This document shows, in pieces, positions 34,725 to 46,969 of a stretch of DNA of 64,000 nucleotides; position 1 is the stretch's first letter, and every line of letters begins with the position of its first letter. Below the pieces are notes generated by a model. It saw only the letters and a program-made list of their open reading frames with translations, made no database searches and was not told the origin of the DNA. Origin of the DNA: Cocos nucifera (Eukaryota > Streptophyta > Magnoliopsida > Arecales > Arecaceae); contig QRFJ01002289.1 of assembly GCA_006176705.1 (NCBI GenBank), positions 109,449-173,448 on the forward strand. Reading direction: 5' to 3'. The position numbers and the translations under genes were made by a program.

Positions 34725-36060
34725 CATGGTGGATCCAGAGCAGTTCAACTTGCTGATGTAATAGGTTTGAGGTCTCATCAAAATGAAAAGTAGAAGATCT
34801 CGGTCTGACCGTAATTCCTCTTTAGAGGAGATCTTCCCCATCTACAGTCAGAAGCCCTCTGAGATCCGCGAATGAGATGATACTCTCGATCAAAAGTTTC
34901 AGGACATGGACCAATGAATTAGGAAGCTCTGCCATGCCACCTCGGCCCACCACGATGACATCTACACTGATCCTCCTTTTTCTACCTGAATCATGCAGGA
35001 GCCCATCCGCCAAACTTCAAACTTTTCTAGTTCGAGAGCTACAATAAGACCACTAACTCGATCGACCATCTGGAGGCCTCCAGGACTATGATGCTGCTCT
35101 ACAGCACGCCAGATGCCATTTTGTGCCAAGCTTTTCCATTTACTCTAAAGGAAGTAGTAAGAAATTGGTACTCAACACTTAAGCCAGGTATGATCTTCTT
35201 CTTCAATCAGATGAGCCACCAGTTTATGGCACATTTCATGAGAAGCCGATGTCCAAGATGAGGCTTGGACTTCCTCATCAATATCAAGCAGAAAGAAGAG
35301 GAGTCCATCTGGGCTAATGTCAACTGCTTCAATGCTGCAGCCCTGAAAGTCTGAAACCTAGACCAATCTATTACTATGGCCGCACTAAAGGATAGTCTTT
35401 AGAAGAATGACCTTCTATACTCCCAGAAAAGAAAGTATCCTAGGAACTTTCCTGATATGCTAGCGTGGGCTGTAGGTTACGCCCGAGCTGAGGAAGCCTT
35501 CAAGCAGAAGGATGATGAAGCCACGAGAGAGTGGTGGGCAGGCGAGTCCTGCAAGCTTGCAACTAAAGAGAAGCTGAGTAAAGCTTGGCCACGCTCTCAA
35601 ACTCCTTTCGAGTGCAAGCAGGCTTGGACTCCTCCCTGAGCTCGTTGATAGAGAAGCCCTGATCGAAGGGCACGATGGAACTCTCATCCTAGAATGTTCC
35701 ATAACTACGCTCCTCTCAATGCTCCAAAGACTCAAGTGCTGATGAAAATCAAGGAGCAGCTGTCGAGATCAAAAAGGATGCGCCTCATCCTGATAGGCAC
35801 AATCCTAAGAAATACTGCCTTTACCATCATGACCATGGTCACGATACTGAAGAGTGCATCCAGCTTCAAGACAAGATTAAAGAGCTCATCAGGCAGGGCC
35901 AGCTTGGTCGATTTCTTTGATGCCGGCCTGAAGCAAAAGAAAATCAACCAAGGGTACTGCTGCTGCCAAAACCACCAAGGAGACAAGAGCAACAAGGAGA
36001 TCGGCCACCCCTCAGCATCATCAACACCATCTCTGGAGGACTTTGATGGAAAGAAACCAG
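34725..36060 (+). pseudogene. gag: Gypsy gag (G2)
   Basis: From ATG 34725 (MVDPEQFNLL) frames alternate. The capsid segment near 35020-35440 reads YNKTTNSIDHLEAF, MLLYSTPDAILCQAFPFTLK, VVRNWYSTLKPGMI and HFMRSRCPR, the Retrotrans_gag fold of Gypsy. It continues as PDMLAWAVGYARAEEAFKQK (open at 35457-35639). After another shift comes KKYCLYHHDHGHDTEECIQL, the single zinc-knuckle-like motif typical of Tat gag, near 35810-35870, then LKDKIKELIRQGQLGRF-like sequence. Stops and frameshifts are many, so no intact product is possible. Confidence 0.75.
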
Positions 36061-36436
36061 TGGATCGGTAGAGCTAGCTAAGAGGCAGAGAACTGAGAAA
36101 CCCATAATCTTCACTAAAGAAGATGCACAAGGGGTTCGATTCTCCCATAATGACGTGATTGTAGTTTCCTTAAACATTGTTGACTATGATGTTTGCCGCA
36201 TTCTCATTGATAATGAATGCTTCGTCGATATCTTATTTTATGATGCTTTTTCTAAAATGTCTATACCTGATAATCGATTAGAACCAATAAATTTCCTGTA
36301 GGTAGGCTTCACTGGCGATGCTGTACCAGTTGAAGGGATGATAACATTAACTATGACTACAGGGCGATACCCAAGGCAATCCAAGGCTCAAGTTGATTTT
36401 CTAGTGGTGAAAGCTCCATCTGCTTATAATGCAATT
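36061..36436 (+). pseudogene. pro: Gypsy aspartic protease (G2), cut by LARD-2
   Basis: The plus strand reads IIFTKEDAQGVRFSHNDVIV, VCRILIDNECFVDILFYDAF and, after one stop, VPVEGMITLTM...AQVDFLVVKAPSAYNAI. The ILIDN...VDILFYDAF block is the protease active-site strand; the Asp is kept but the following Gly-Ser positions are changed. The open reading stops at the LARD-2 insertion at 36437 and resumes in frame-compatible sequence at 43788. Confidence 0.8.
36432..36436. repeat. Target duplication of LARD-2, left (CAATT)
   Basis: This pairs with TAATT at 43783-43787, one mismatch. The uninterrupted relative G3 has a single GCAATT here (10031). Confidence 0.65.
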
Positions 36437-38319
36437 TGATGCATGCTAATCTATAGCTATGGCAAGTGCACCAGTCGATCAAGTAATAAAGTGAGTAGAA
36501 TATTATCCCAAGAGGATTGAAAAATAAGTACTGAAAACTCTTTCCTAAGCTTTATTTAGATAATCAATTTATGAGAATTAAGAAAAATAAGAAAAAAAAT
36601 AAATTAATAAATTAATAAATTGTAAGGAAATAGAGTGTAGAATTTTTAGGATTTTAAACTCAAGAGCAATAGGTTACTAAGATAATTGATTCACCCACTT
36701 AATCAATACAATATTTAAGTATTTATATAAATTAGGTTAATTTTATTTCACGTGATGGTGGAGTCTCCTAAGTTATTCACTATCCTTTAGTCCAGGGATA
36801 GCAAAACTATCAATATTTATTAACTATCCATTGGTCCAGATGTAATTTAAATAAATACTGATGCTTTAAGTTTTGTAAAATCCTTTAATTAAAATATGTT
36901 GCATCCAAAGTGTACTAAATTTCCGCATGCATATGAATTCTAATTCGATTCATGATACAAGGTATATAAATCAAGAAGTATCGACATAGACATACTTGGT
37001 CCCTATCATCTATGCCTATCAAATCAATTAGAAGATGGTCAGTAATCTAAAAGCATTAAGAGTAGATTTATATACTTCTCAAGAATAAAATATAAAATTA
37101 AAAGTAAATCATACTAAATATTGTATCAAAAGAGTGGCTACACCTTAGCCTTAGTAAAATAAATTTAGTTCATGGTAACAAGATCAAAAACAGTAAATAA
37201 AATAAAAAGCATGAAGAAATTAAACTGTTTGTTCGCTGAAATTGGTTGTCCATTGCTCTTGATGCGGAGAACTTAATGAAGAAGAATTGGTTCTTGTACT
37301 GGTCATCGAAAGAAGAAAAGAAGAGGAAAGAAAAATAAAAGCTCTATTTCTTCTCCCCCTAAACCCTCTCTCTGTTTCTCCCTATTTTCTTTTTATTTTC
37401 AACTCTCTGTTTTCTGTTCCTCAGGCTCTCTGTTATAGGTTCTCTCTCTTTGATCGGCAGCAAGCTTTTTATAGCCTAAAGAGAAAGATTTCTAGTAGGA
37501 ATCCCCTTAAAACTAGGTTTTAGACTCCTTAAACAAGTCAAATAAAGCCCTAGATAGTTCTGGCCATTAGATCGGCATCCAACATATCAGAAACCATTTA
37601 AAAACCCTTCTTAAAACCTAGTTTCAATCGGATTTAGCCTCAACCATCAGATCTTTCTTAATCAGTGAATCTGGGCTGTCGGAGCATGCCTAGGAGAGCT
37701 ATAGATGTTAGTTAAAAACCAAATTCACTATTAGCCATTGGATCCCGATTAGTAGCCTTCCTGACCACATGATCGCGCTAAAATTGGGACCGTCAGATCA
37801 AAATTGGAGCGCTAGCAGCCGTTGATCTTGTGAAATTCTTAGAATGCCCTTTGTGGATCGATCATGAGCTCGATGTTGGGTAGACCACTACTTCCTTCAG
37901 CCAATCGTAGCACACTCACCCCCATAAAATCCTCGATATACCCCTCGCATGGGTTACTATAGTGGTCTATGCACCGCGATGGTTTCTGACGTCATGCTGA
38001 TGTCAGGCTGGGCGGGCAGTCTGGTTTGGTTCTGTTATGGTCGGACCAGGCCAGTTTGCTGAGTCGGTTTTAACCGGATCGACTGGCATTTAACTATTAA
38101 TTTTTTTTATTTTTTTCTTTATTTTCTTTGAAATTCAATTTTGGGTTGGTTTGAAGTCTATTTTGCTTGAAACTTATTTCATCTAAATAAAAAAAATAAG
38201 ATCTTCCTGTTGACAGTCTTCTTTCCTTCAAAAGACCAATAAAAATATAAGTTTCTTAAAAATAAATTAATTTATTTGATATTTTAATATTTTTATTATT
38301 ATAATTTTATCACTTATCA
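36437..38319 (-). mobile_element. LARD-2 3' LTR (1883 bp)
   Basis: It matches 41897-43782 in direct orientation. The plus-strand start is TGATGCATGC and the end CACTTATCA. PPT and PBS positions show that the element runs on the minus strand, so this is its 3' LTR. The TATA box is at 37464-37474 (minus). Confidence 0.9.
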
Positions 38320-38334
38320 CACCCTCCAACTTAA
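38320..38334 (-). promoter_or_regulatory. LARD-2 polypurine tract
   Basis: The minus strand reads AAGTTGGAGGGTG directly before the LTR, as in Athila/Tat-type Gypsy elements. Confidence 0.75.
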
Positions 38335-39395
38335 TCAATGCTGGTCCCTTAGCAATGCTTTATTTAATACCATGTTTCAATAAGATCCTCTTTCACAAAA
38401 ATAGAGCTAGAATTAAAGATCAAAAAGTTTAGAAAATGCCACTAACTAAGCATTGAGCTTCAGAAGCCAATTTTGCAGTCAGTATAATTAGAAACTTTCT
38501 TAGAGTATATCTAAAGATCTGCAACACTTGTATTCATGATGACTAATTTAGCATTTAAGTGTTAATTTAAAGAATAAAAATATCTTCTCTTATCATCTAT
38601 TTTGATTAATTTTTTATACATTCCCAATTGAAACTTATGAATTAAAGTAGCTTTCACACTACCTCAATTTTGTTTTTTGTGTTGAGCATCCTGGCCTTCC
38701 CTCCATCGTTTGACATGAATCTCCACACTTGACCTAGGTGTAGAGACTCAGTTACTAAGCTTTAGGCAATTCACGTATACTCTATCTTTTGCACTTTATT
38801 TTTAGGTAGGTAGCTCTTTACTTAAATTTAATTTTCTTTGATTAGAATGTATATTAATTACCAATTTTCAAGGATAATTGAATCCTTAGTTTGCCTTATA
38901 ATCAACACCTACTTTGTCTTGTTAGTATGCATGTGCAAATAAAAGTGCTAATAGTCTTTAGGTGATCTAAGTAGACTTGTAAAAGTCAAACCAACTAATC
39001 TACTTCTTGACTCGCTACATTCATTAGCAAATATTTCTAACTTTTATCACTTTTTCAAATCTATTTTGCTCAAGATTTTCTTCTTGACACATGGTTTAAA
39101 AAGATTTTTTTTTTCAAAAATTTTTCTATCCTCCAACTTATTCTACATTATCTAAATGGAGAAAAAAAAGTAAAGGTGTAATAAAGGATAGGAAGGAATA
39201 CACCTAATTTGGTTCAGTCTGGTTCTTTGAAGCTTTGAAATTTGGCTTGAGTTCTCATTGATTTTTCTCTGCAAAATTGAAAACACACACTAAAGTAGTA
39301 AAAGAGTAACAATAAATTACTGAAAAATAAAAGAAAAGAGAAATAATCAAAACTAAAATAAAATAAATAACCTATCTAGTAGTTCTGATTTATAG
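38335..39395 (-). other. LARD-2 3' non-coding region
   Basis: Stops occur in all frames. A weakly conserved block near 38690-38765 ('acttgacctaggtgtagaga', 'cagttactaagc') resembles the paired blocks in LARD-1 at 46850 and 47158. RT, RNase H and integrase are absent. Confidence 0.5.
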
Positions 39396-40200
39396 TTTTT
39401 AGCTTGACTTTCTTGGAGTTCTGGGCTGAATCAATTTGATGCCACTTCAATCGGAATACTTTCATATTTGGTCAAACCCTCTTTCAATTGGACATTGCTA
39501 GCTTTCATAGTCTCAAACCTATTTTCTATAGAATTCTCATATACTGATTTGTCAATAACATTAATTCAAAAATAAGTTTGATTATCATCAGGATGTTTAA
39601 TATCTTTAAAAACATTAAAAGTAACTTGTTCGTCTTGGACTCTTAGAATTAATTTTTTTTGTTGAACATCTATTAAAGCTCCTCCAATAGCTAAAAAGGA
39701 TCTTCCTAAGATAAGGGGTGCATTATAATCTTCTTTCATATCGAGAACAATAAAATCAACAGGAAAAATATTTTTTTTTTATCTTTATCGAGACATCCTC
39801 CACTATACCTCTTGGATATTTGATGGATCTATCAGCTAGTTGAAGAGTGATTGTGGTAGGCTTCGGTTCTCCTAGACCTAGCTTTTAGAAAATAGAGAAA
39901 GGCATGAGATTAATACTTGCTCTTAAATCACATAAAACTTTGTCAAAACTATAATCACCAATAATGCAAGGGATAGTAAAACTTTTTGAATCTTTTAGCT
40001 TCTGTGGCAATTTATTTTGAAGTATTATTGAGCATTCTTCATTTAAATTTTTCTTTTATGCTCCTTCAGCTTTTTCTTATTGGTAAGAATTTCTTTGAGA
40101 AACTTAGCATACCTGGGCATCTAAGTAATAGCATCTATAAAAGGAATATTAATATGTAAATTCTTTAAAATTTTGAAAAAGTTTGAGAATTTCTTATCTG
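39396..40200 (-). pseudogene. pro: LARD-2 aspartic protease
   Basis: On the minus strand, across several frame breaks, one reads INIPFIDAITQMPSYAKFLK, then LCDLRASINLMPFSIFKKLG with the catalytic Asp in DLRAS (usually DLGAS), LQLADRSIKYPRGIVEDV, PVDFIVLDM-like, PLILGRSFLA and ALIDVQQKKLILRVQDEQVT. This order is the Athila/Tat retroviral-like protease. It would process gag. Nothing resembling RT follows, which sets this element apart from autonomous relatives. Confidence 0.7.
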
Positions 40201-40210
40201 GATGCTGTAT

Positions 40211-41775
40211 TTATCTTTCTAGAAATGAAAGTGGTGGCATGTAGGGCTTCAAGTTTAGATTAGCAAACTTTATACTTGGGGACAATCCATCTGCTAGTTG
40301 TTTCGGTGATTGACGAACATTAGTTGGCCTTTCTTTGTTTGTAGTTGGCTCTTCAATCTCTTTCTTTTGATGTGGCTCCTCTAGCTCTTTACCACTTCTT
40401 AAGGTAATAGCATTGATGTGCTCCCTCGGATTGGTCTCCGTGTTGCTAGGTAAGGATCTTTGTGGTCTCTCAAAGATTATCTTAGCCATCTGTCCTACAT
40501 GCATTTCCAAGTTTTGAATTGCTGCTACTTGATCTTGCTTGAGTTTATTTTCTAGATTTTTTATAGTTGCTTCTTGGTTTTGCATGAATTTGACCATCAG
40601 CTCCTCCATATCAAACTTCTTCTTAGGTGCTTGGAATCTCGGGGGTGGCTATTGTGCTGCATTTTGATTGCTCCATGAGAAATTTGGATGCTGCCTCCAC
40701 CCTTGATTGTATGTGTTGGAGTAGGGATTGTTTTATTGCAGTTTAAAAAATTACCAACATAATTAGCTGTATCAGTTGCATTAGCAAAAGGATTACCTAT
40801 CTGGCAGTTGCTTGTATCGTGTCCTCCTCTACACAGGTCATAAGTGATGCTCTGAACATGCATAGCTATTCTTTTTATATTATTGACTTTGGCTCTAAGG
40901 GCTGCAATTTTAGCTAATAAAGCTAGAATGCAATCCACTTCCTGCACAACTACTGATCTTCTCAGCATCATGCATTCTATTTGCCACTGATAGCTATTTG
41001 ATGTCATCTCATCAATTAGATCAAAGGCTTCTTCCTCCATTTTTTAGTTAATGGTTCCTCCTACTGCTGCATCAATCATAGAATGATTAGTAGAAAATAA
41101 ACCATTATTAAAAGTTTGTACCTGAAGCCATATGGATAGTTGATGATGTGGACATTACCTCAGTAGTTCCTTAAAATGCTCCCAAGCCTCATATAGTGTC
41201 TCCATGTCCATTTGCACAAAAGATGTGATATCATTGCGCATCTTTGCTATCTTGGAAGGTGGAAAGTACTTGGCTAAGAATTTTTGGGCTAGGATATCCC
41301 AAGTTGTGATAGAACTTACAGGAAGAGAATGAAGCCAACTTTTAGCTTTGTCCCATAAAGAAAAAGAAAAAAGTTGTAATCTAATAGTATCATCTGACAC
41401 TTTATTAATTTTAAAGGTATCACAAAGTTTAAGAAAATTAGAAATATGGGCATTCGGATCATCATGTACGTGTCTACTAAATTGGATAGTTGATTGAATC
41501 ATCTGAATTATTGTCAGTTTAATTTCAAAGTTGTTCGCTCACACAAGTGGTCTCCTGATGCTCGAAGCTGCATCGACTATAGATGGTGTGATATAATCAT
41601 TTAATGGATGATGTGCTACTCGAATAGCTTCTTGCCGTCCCTCGGTCGCCATATCTAATCCCAGATTGATGTCGTTAGGATCTTCAGCTGCCATGTTCCT
41701 TTCTTGTTGTAGTCTTTTGATGGTCGTCTCGATTTCTAGGTCTAAAGGGAGTAAGTCACTATGTCTACGTGTCAT
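40211..41775 (-). pseudogene. gag: LARD-2 gag (Athila/Tat type)
   Basis: The likely start is ATG near 41775 (MTRRHSDLLPLDLEIETT). After a stop near 41539 the capsid core is open at 41155-41502: [60 protein letters not shown] and [12 protein letters not shown], the Retrotrans_gag signature. After another break, 40597-41040 gives the linker and a CCHC-type knuckle (YDLCRGGHDTSNC) followed by NPFANATDTANYVGNF. The C-terminal part, open at 40211-40609, has a heptad-like MEELMVKFMQNQEATIKNLE, HVGQMAKII and ITLRSGKELEEP leading into protease. Only about four breaks occur in 1.5 kb, so decay is moderate. Confidence 0.85.
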
Positions 41776-41872
41776 GCACCAAACAAATCTAAAAATAAAG
41801 TAAGAACAAAAATTAAAAATAAAATTATAAAGTAAAGCAAGGATCAAAATTTTAATATTATTTTAGACACAA

Positions 41873-41890
41873 TCGCTGGCAATGATGCCA
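41873..41890 (-). promoter_or_regulatory. LARD-2 primer-binding site (tRNA-Asp-like)
   Basis: The minus strand reads TGGCATCATTGCCAGCGA, six bases from the LTR. It is a decayed form of TGGCGCCGTTGCCGGGGA, the tRNA-Asp site used by Athila/Tat elements. Confidence 0.65.
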
Positions 41891-41896
41891 AACACT

Positions 41897-43782
41897 TGAT
41901 GCATGCTAATCTACAACAATAGCAAGTGCACTAGTCGATCAAGTAATAAAGTAAGTGAGTAGAGTATCATTCCTAGAGGATTGAAAAATAATTACTAAAA
42001 AATTCTTTTCTAAGCTTTATTTAGATAATCGATTTATGAGAATTAAAAAAATAAAAAATAAATTAATAAATTATAAGAAAATAGAGTGTATAATTTTTAG
42101 GATTTTAAACTTAAGTGCAATAGGTTAGTAAGGCAATCGGTTCACCAACTCAATCAATACAATATTTAAGTATTTATATAAATTAGGTTAATTTTATTTC
42201 ATGTGATGATGGAGTCTCCTAAGTTATTCACTATTCTTTGATCCAGGCATAGCAAAACTATCAATATTTATTAACTATCCTTTGGTCCAGGCATAATTTA
42301 AATAAATACTGATGCTTTAAATTTTATGAAATCCTCTAACTAAAATATGCTGCACTCAAAGCACACTAAATTTCCACATGCATATGAATTATAATTCGAT
42401 TCATGATACAAGATATATAAATCAAGAAGCATCAACATAGACGTACTTGGTCTATATCATTTATGTCCATCAAATTAATTAGAAGATGGCCAATAATCTA
42501 AAAGTATTAAGAATAGATTTATATACTCCTCATGAACAAAATATAAAATTAAAAGAAAATCATACTGTATATTGCATCAAAAAAGTGGCTACACCTTAGC
42601 CTTAGTAAAATAAATTTAGTTCATGATAACAAGATCAAAAATAGCAAATAAAATAAAAAATATGAAGAAATTAGATTGTTTGTTCACTGAAATTGGTTGT
42701 CCATTGCTCTTGGTGCGGAGAACTTGATGAAGAAGAACTGCTTCGTGTACTGGTCATTGGAAGAAAAAAAGAAGAGGAAAGAAAAATCAAAGCTCTATTT
42801 CTTCTCTCCCTAAACCATCTCTCTATTTCTCCCTATTTTCTTTTTGTTCTCAACTCTCTGTTTTCTATTCCTCAGGCTCTTTATTACAGGTTCTCTCTCT
42901 TTGATCAGCAGCAGGCTTTTTATAGCCTAAAGAGGAAGATTTCTAATAGGAATCCCCTTAAAACTAGATTTTAGACTCCTTAAACAAGTCAAATAAAGCC
43001 CTAGATAGTTCTGGCCATTAGATCGACATCCAACGCATCAAAAACCACCTAAGAACCCTTCTTAAAAATCCAGTTTCAATCAGATTTAGCCTCAGCCATC
43101 AGATCTTCCTTAATCAGTGAATTTGGGCCATCGGAGCGCGCCTAGGAGAGCTACATACAATAGTTAAAAATTGAATTTGTTGTCAGCCATTGGATCCTAA
43201 TCGGCAGCCTTCCTGATCGCATGATCATGCTAAAATTAGGACCGTCGGATCAAAATTGGAGTGCTAGCAACCATCGATCTTATAAAATTCCTAGAATGCC
43301 CTTTGTGGATCGATCGCAAGCCCAGCATTGGGTAGACCGCCGCTTCCTTCAACCAATCAAAGCACACTCACCCTCATGAAATCCTTGATATACCCCTCGC
43401 TCAGGTTACTGCAGCGATTTATGGGCCACGATGGTTTCTAACATCATGCTGACGTCTGGCTGGGCTGGGTGGTCTACCGGCGATCTGGTTTAGTTCTATT
43501 GCAGTCGGGCTAGGCCGATTTACTGAGCTGATTTGAATCAAACCAGCTGGCATTTAAATATTAATTTTTTTATTCTTTTCTTTATTTCCTTTGAAATTTA
43601 ATTTTGGGCTGGTTTAAAGTTCGTTTTGCTTGAAACTTGTTTCACATGAACTAGAAAAATAAGATCTTCTTGTTGACAGCCTTCTTTCCTACAAAAGATC
43701 AATAAAAATATCAATTTTTTAAAAATAAGTTCATTTATTTTATAATTTAATATTTTTATTATTATATTTTTATCACTTATCA
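41897..43782 (-). mobile_element. LARD-2 5' LTR (1886 bp)
   Basis: The partner of 36437-38319. TATA box at 42915-42925 (minus). The edge at 43782 is also preserved in the inverted copy at 2989. Confidence 0.9.
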
Positions 43783-43787
43783 TAATT
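43783..43787. repeat. Target duplication of LARD-2, right (TAATT)
   Basis: This pairs with CAATT at 36432-36436. Confidence 0.6.
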
Positions 43788-44772
43788 TTCGACAGACCTG
43801 ATCTAAATGCACTACGGACAGTGGTGTCGACTTATTATCGAAAAATGAAGTTTTCAACAAGTTGCAGGATTGGAGAAGTCAGAGGAGATTAAGCTTTGGT
43901 AAGGCATTGCTACTTAATTGCTTTACAAAGAGGCATTCAATCAAACCCTTGTCCAGTTGATGGACTGGATGCCCAGGATGACCTTACTGAAGAATGGGAG
44001 AAACCCATGGCAGATCTTATCTGAATCCCTTTAAATGATGGAAACAAAAAGCACACAGTGCAAATCGGCTCCAATCTGAAAGAAGAGAAACGAGAGCAAC
44101 TCATCCACTTCCTATAGAGAAATGTAGATGTCTTTGCTTGGGTTTCCGCTGACATCCCTGAAATAGATGCTGAAGTTATGGAGCATCATCTGACTATTGA
44201 TCCCAAATATCGACTGATGAAAGAAAAAATGCATAGCTATGCCCCTGAGAGACAGAAGGTGATTATGGAAAAAGTTGACAAGCTTCTTAAGGCCGGATTT
44301 GTCCGAGAAGTTTCTTATTTGAACTAGATCTCTACTATAGTCCTCATCAAAAAAGCAAACGATAAATGGAGAATGTATATCGACTTCAAGAAGTTGAATA
44401 AAGTCTGCCCAAAGGATAGCTATCCCCTACCCAGAATCAATCAACTGGTGGACGCAACTTTGGGCCATGAGCTTCTTATTTTTATGGATGCCTTTTTCGA
44501 CTATAACCAAATTCGGATGGCTCCAGAAGATGAGGAGAAAACTATTCTTATCACTATTCGTGGTCTTTATTATTACAGGGTTATGCCTTTTAGGCTAAAA
44601 AATGTAGATGCGACCTACCAATGACTGGTGAATAAAATCTTCAAGAAGCAGATCGATCGCAACATGGAGGTCTACGTGGATGGCATGCTTGTAAAGATCA
44701 GATCTTCAACAAATCATATAGCCAATCTTAAGGAGACCTTCAATGCCCTTTGGAGATACAAGATGAAGTTGA
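43788..44772 (+). pseudogene. pol: Gypsy G2 pol continued: protease end to RT
   Basis: This resumes G2 after LARD-2 at the protease end (DLNALRTVVSTYYRKMKF-like), with linker HTVQIGSNLKEEKREQLIHF, VDVFAWVSADIPEIDAEVME and YAPERQKVIMEKVDKLLKAG. RT follows: FKKLNKVCPKDSYPLPRI, FMDAFFDYNQIRM with the first Asp, VMPFRLKN, then a stop after ATYQ (about 44624) and YVDG instead of YVDD near 44675. The stop and the Gly change are both shared with G1. It is cut at 44772 by Copia-A. RNase H and integrase are missing from the window. Confidence 0.85.
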
Positions 44773-44950
44773 TGAAGGAAACCTAGCAGGGTTTAGGGAA
44801 TGCCTTTCAAAATTTTTTCGAAAATTAATAACAACAAAAGTAGAATTCATCTAAAATTAATTCTATGCATGCTATGATCTAATCATAAAATCATACTCAA
44901 GATCTTTGACATGTTAATATGCATTAGAAAAATAAAATACTTTTGATCAG
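44773..44950 (-). mobile_element. Copia-A LTR, outer end
   Basis: In plus reading it starts TGAAGGAAACCTAGC, the end of the 3' LTR of minus-strand Copia-A. LARD-1 interrupts it after ATCAG (44946-44950), and it resumes at 52139. The inverse, uninterrupted copy is 1826-2003. Confidence 0.8.
44946..44950. repeat. Target duplication of LARD-1, left (ATCAG)
   Basis: It repeats exactly at 52134-52138. The uninterrupted copy near 1820-1835 has a single site. Confidence 0.9.
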
Positions 44951-46544
44951 TGATAGGAACGCGATGTTGTCGTTAAGACACCGTGTTTATCAGTTTAATC
45001 CGACTTCTTAAAATCATTGAAAATGCGTAGATAGCAGTGAGTCGGATCGAATCCACAGGGAAGGTAGTATTTTTAGATTTGAAATCTTTGATTTTTGAAA
45101 AGAAAAAGAAAAGGATTTGAGTTTTTGGATTAGGAGTGAAGTTAGAAAGTTAAAAGCAAAAATTAAAAGAAGCAGAAATTTAAACTTGGTACTAAGATCT
45201 ACTAGTTAGATCTTAGCATCTACTTGCAAAGCAATAATTTAAAGTGTAGAAATTAAATTGTAATAAAAATAAAAAATAAAAAATTAAAGTGCAAAAATAA
45301 AATTTTTATTAATTAAAATTTTAGAATTTAAATACATGAAATTTAAAAAGAATAAGATAGCCTGATCTCTGATCTTGGATCGACATTGGCAGAAAGATGG
45401 TGTAGAAGCTCGGCTCTTCTTCTCGATACCCGTTGCTTCGAAGTAGCTTTTAATCCATAGCCTGGCTTCGCCCTGTACCAAAGCTTCACCTTGATCGGAG
45501 ATATTGATTTTTGTAGGCCTGGGGTCCTTTTTATAGAGCTAGGAGGGCTGGAAAGTTTGCTTCTAGGCAATGTGGGACTAATGGCCTTTGTAATCATCAA
45601 AATCTGAATAAAATTCAAATTAAAATAGCTTTGATACATCTCTGATAAATTTGATAAAATCCAGCCATTCAATAAGAATCCAACGGTCCAAAAATCATCA
45701 AAATCAGATGTAGATTAGCTCAGATCGGGTCGGATTAATTTCTGGCCATTGGATCGCGCCTGATGGAGGAAATCTGGCCACAAATCATGTGCCTGAGAGT
45801 TTGATCACCATCGGGAGCTTTCTAGACCGTTAGATCATCACCTGGATCGAGTGTCGCCATTCGATGGCGATCCGCGTGATGTTTGTAGCTGAATAAAATC
45901 CGGAAGCAACCACAGCCGTCCGATCCTGACCGCAAACAACCACATCCGTCTGATCGTGCAATCACTGTTCCCATGGACCGCGTGGATCGGCCGCACCGCA
46001 TGCCGCAACCAATCAGTGCCTCTCTTGTTGAGCAAAAAGACTAAATTACCCATGTGAGCCGCGATAAATTTCTGTAGACCCTTTAGGGGTCTAGGTCCAC
46101 CACATGGCAAACTCTGATTTGCCGAATTTTGCTGAGCTGACGGTCCATGCCTGGATCATGGATCGGCTGATGGCTTCAATGGCTGAGTAGACTTTGATGG
46201 CTTGGCTTGGCTTGGTGGCTCGGCTTGCGGAGCCGGCTGAGCCGTTTTCTTTTTTATTTAATTTTTATTTATTTTATATATTTAAAAAATCATATCTTTT
46301 TCATTTTAGCTTCGTTTTATGTGAAATTTATTTTGTTGTGATCAAAAAAATGAGCTCTTTCTATTGATAATAAAATTTTATTTTTTAATTTTTATTAATT
46401 TTTATTATTTTTTAATTAATTTTTTAATTAATAAAAATATGAATTTTTTAAAAATTATATATAAATTGATTAATAATTCTTAAAAATTAATATAAATTAA
46501 TTAATAAATTAATACTTTTATTGGTGAATTTATGATGCTTATCA
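44951..46544 (-). mobile_element. LARD-1 3' LTR (1594 bp)
   Basis: In plus reading it starts TGATAGGAACGCGATG and ends GATGCTTATCA. It matches 50539-52133 at roughly 95% by eye, many differences being C/T or G/A. TATA box (TATAAAAAGGAC, minus) near 45524-45536. Confidence 0.93.
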
Positions 46545-46557
46545 CACCCCCCAACTT
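46545..46557 (-). promoter_or_regulatory. LARD-1 polypurine tract
   Basis: The minus strand reads AAGTTGGGGGGTG directly before the 3' LTR: a textbook Athila/Tat PPT. Confidence 0.85.
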
Positions 46558-46927
46558 AAGCTTTGCTCGTCCTCGAGTAAAGAAAGAATTTAGTTTTAAA
46601 TACCTTTTAACTTTAGAGTTTCGAATTTTACCTAAGCAATTTTCAAAATGGCCATTGATATTTCAGTAGAGCTTAAATGAGACATATCATTGGGATATTA
46701 ATACTTATCAATAGAAAAATTAAGTAAAGAACATTAAATTTTTTAGAACTTTTTCTAAATTATTCTACTTTTATCTCTGATTTGTCTAAACTTTCATATA
46801 GGCAGGTGTATTGCTACTTCCATCCTTCATTTATTAATTTTTATTTTCACATTGCCCACTTTTTGATGCGAATATCATTGCTTACTTAGGCAACGGGACC
46901 CGGTTACTTCGGTGGGAAACCAATGTT

Positions 46928-46929
<2 letters not shown>

Positions 46930-46966
<37 letters not shown>
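46930..46966. repeat. Homopolymer T(37)
   Basis: An uninterrupted T run; its length may be uncertain in the assembly. Confidence 0.95.
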
Positions 46967-46969
<3 letters not shown>

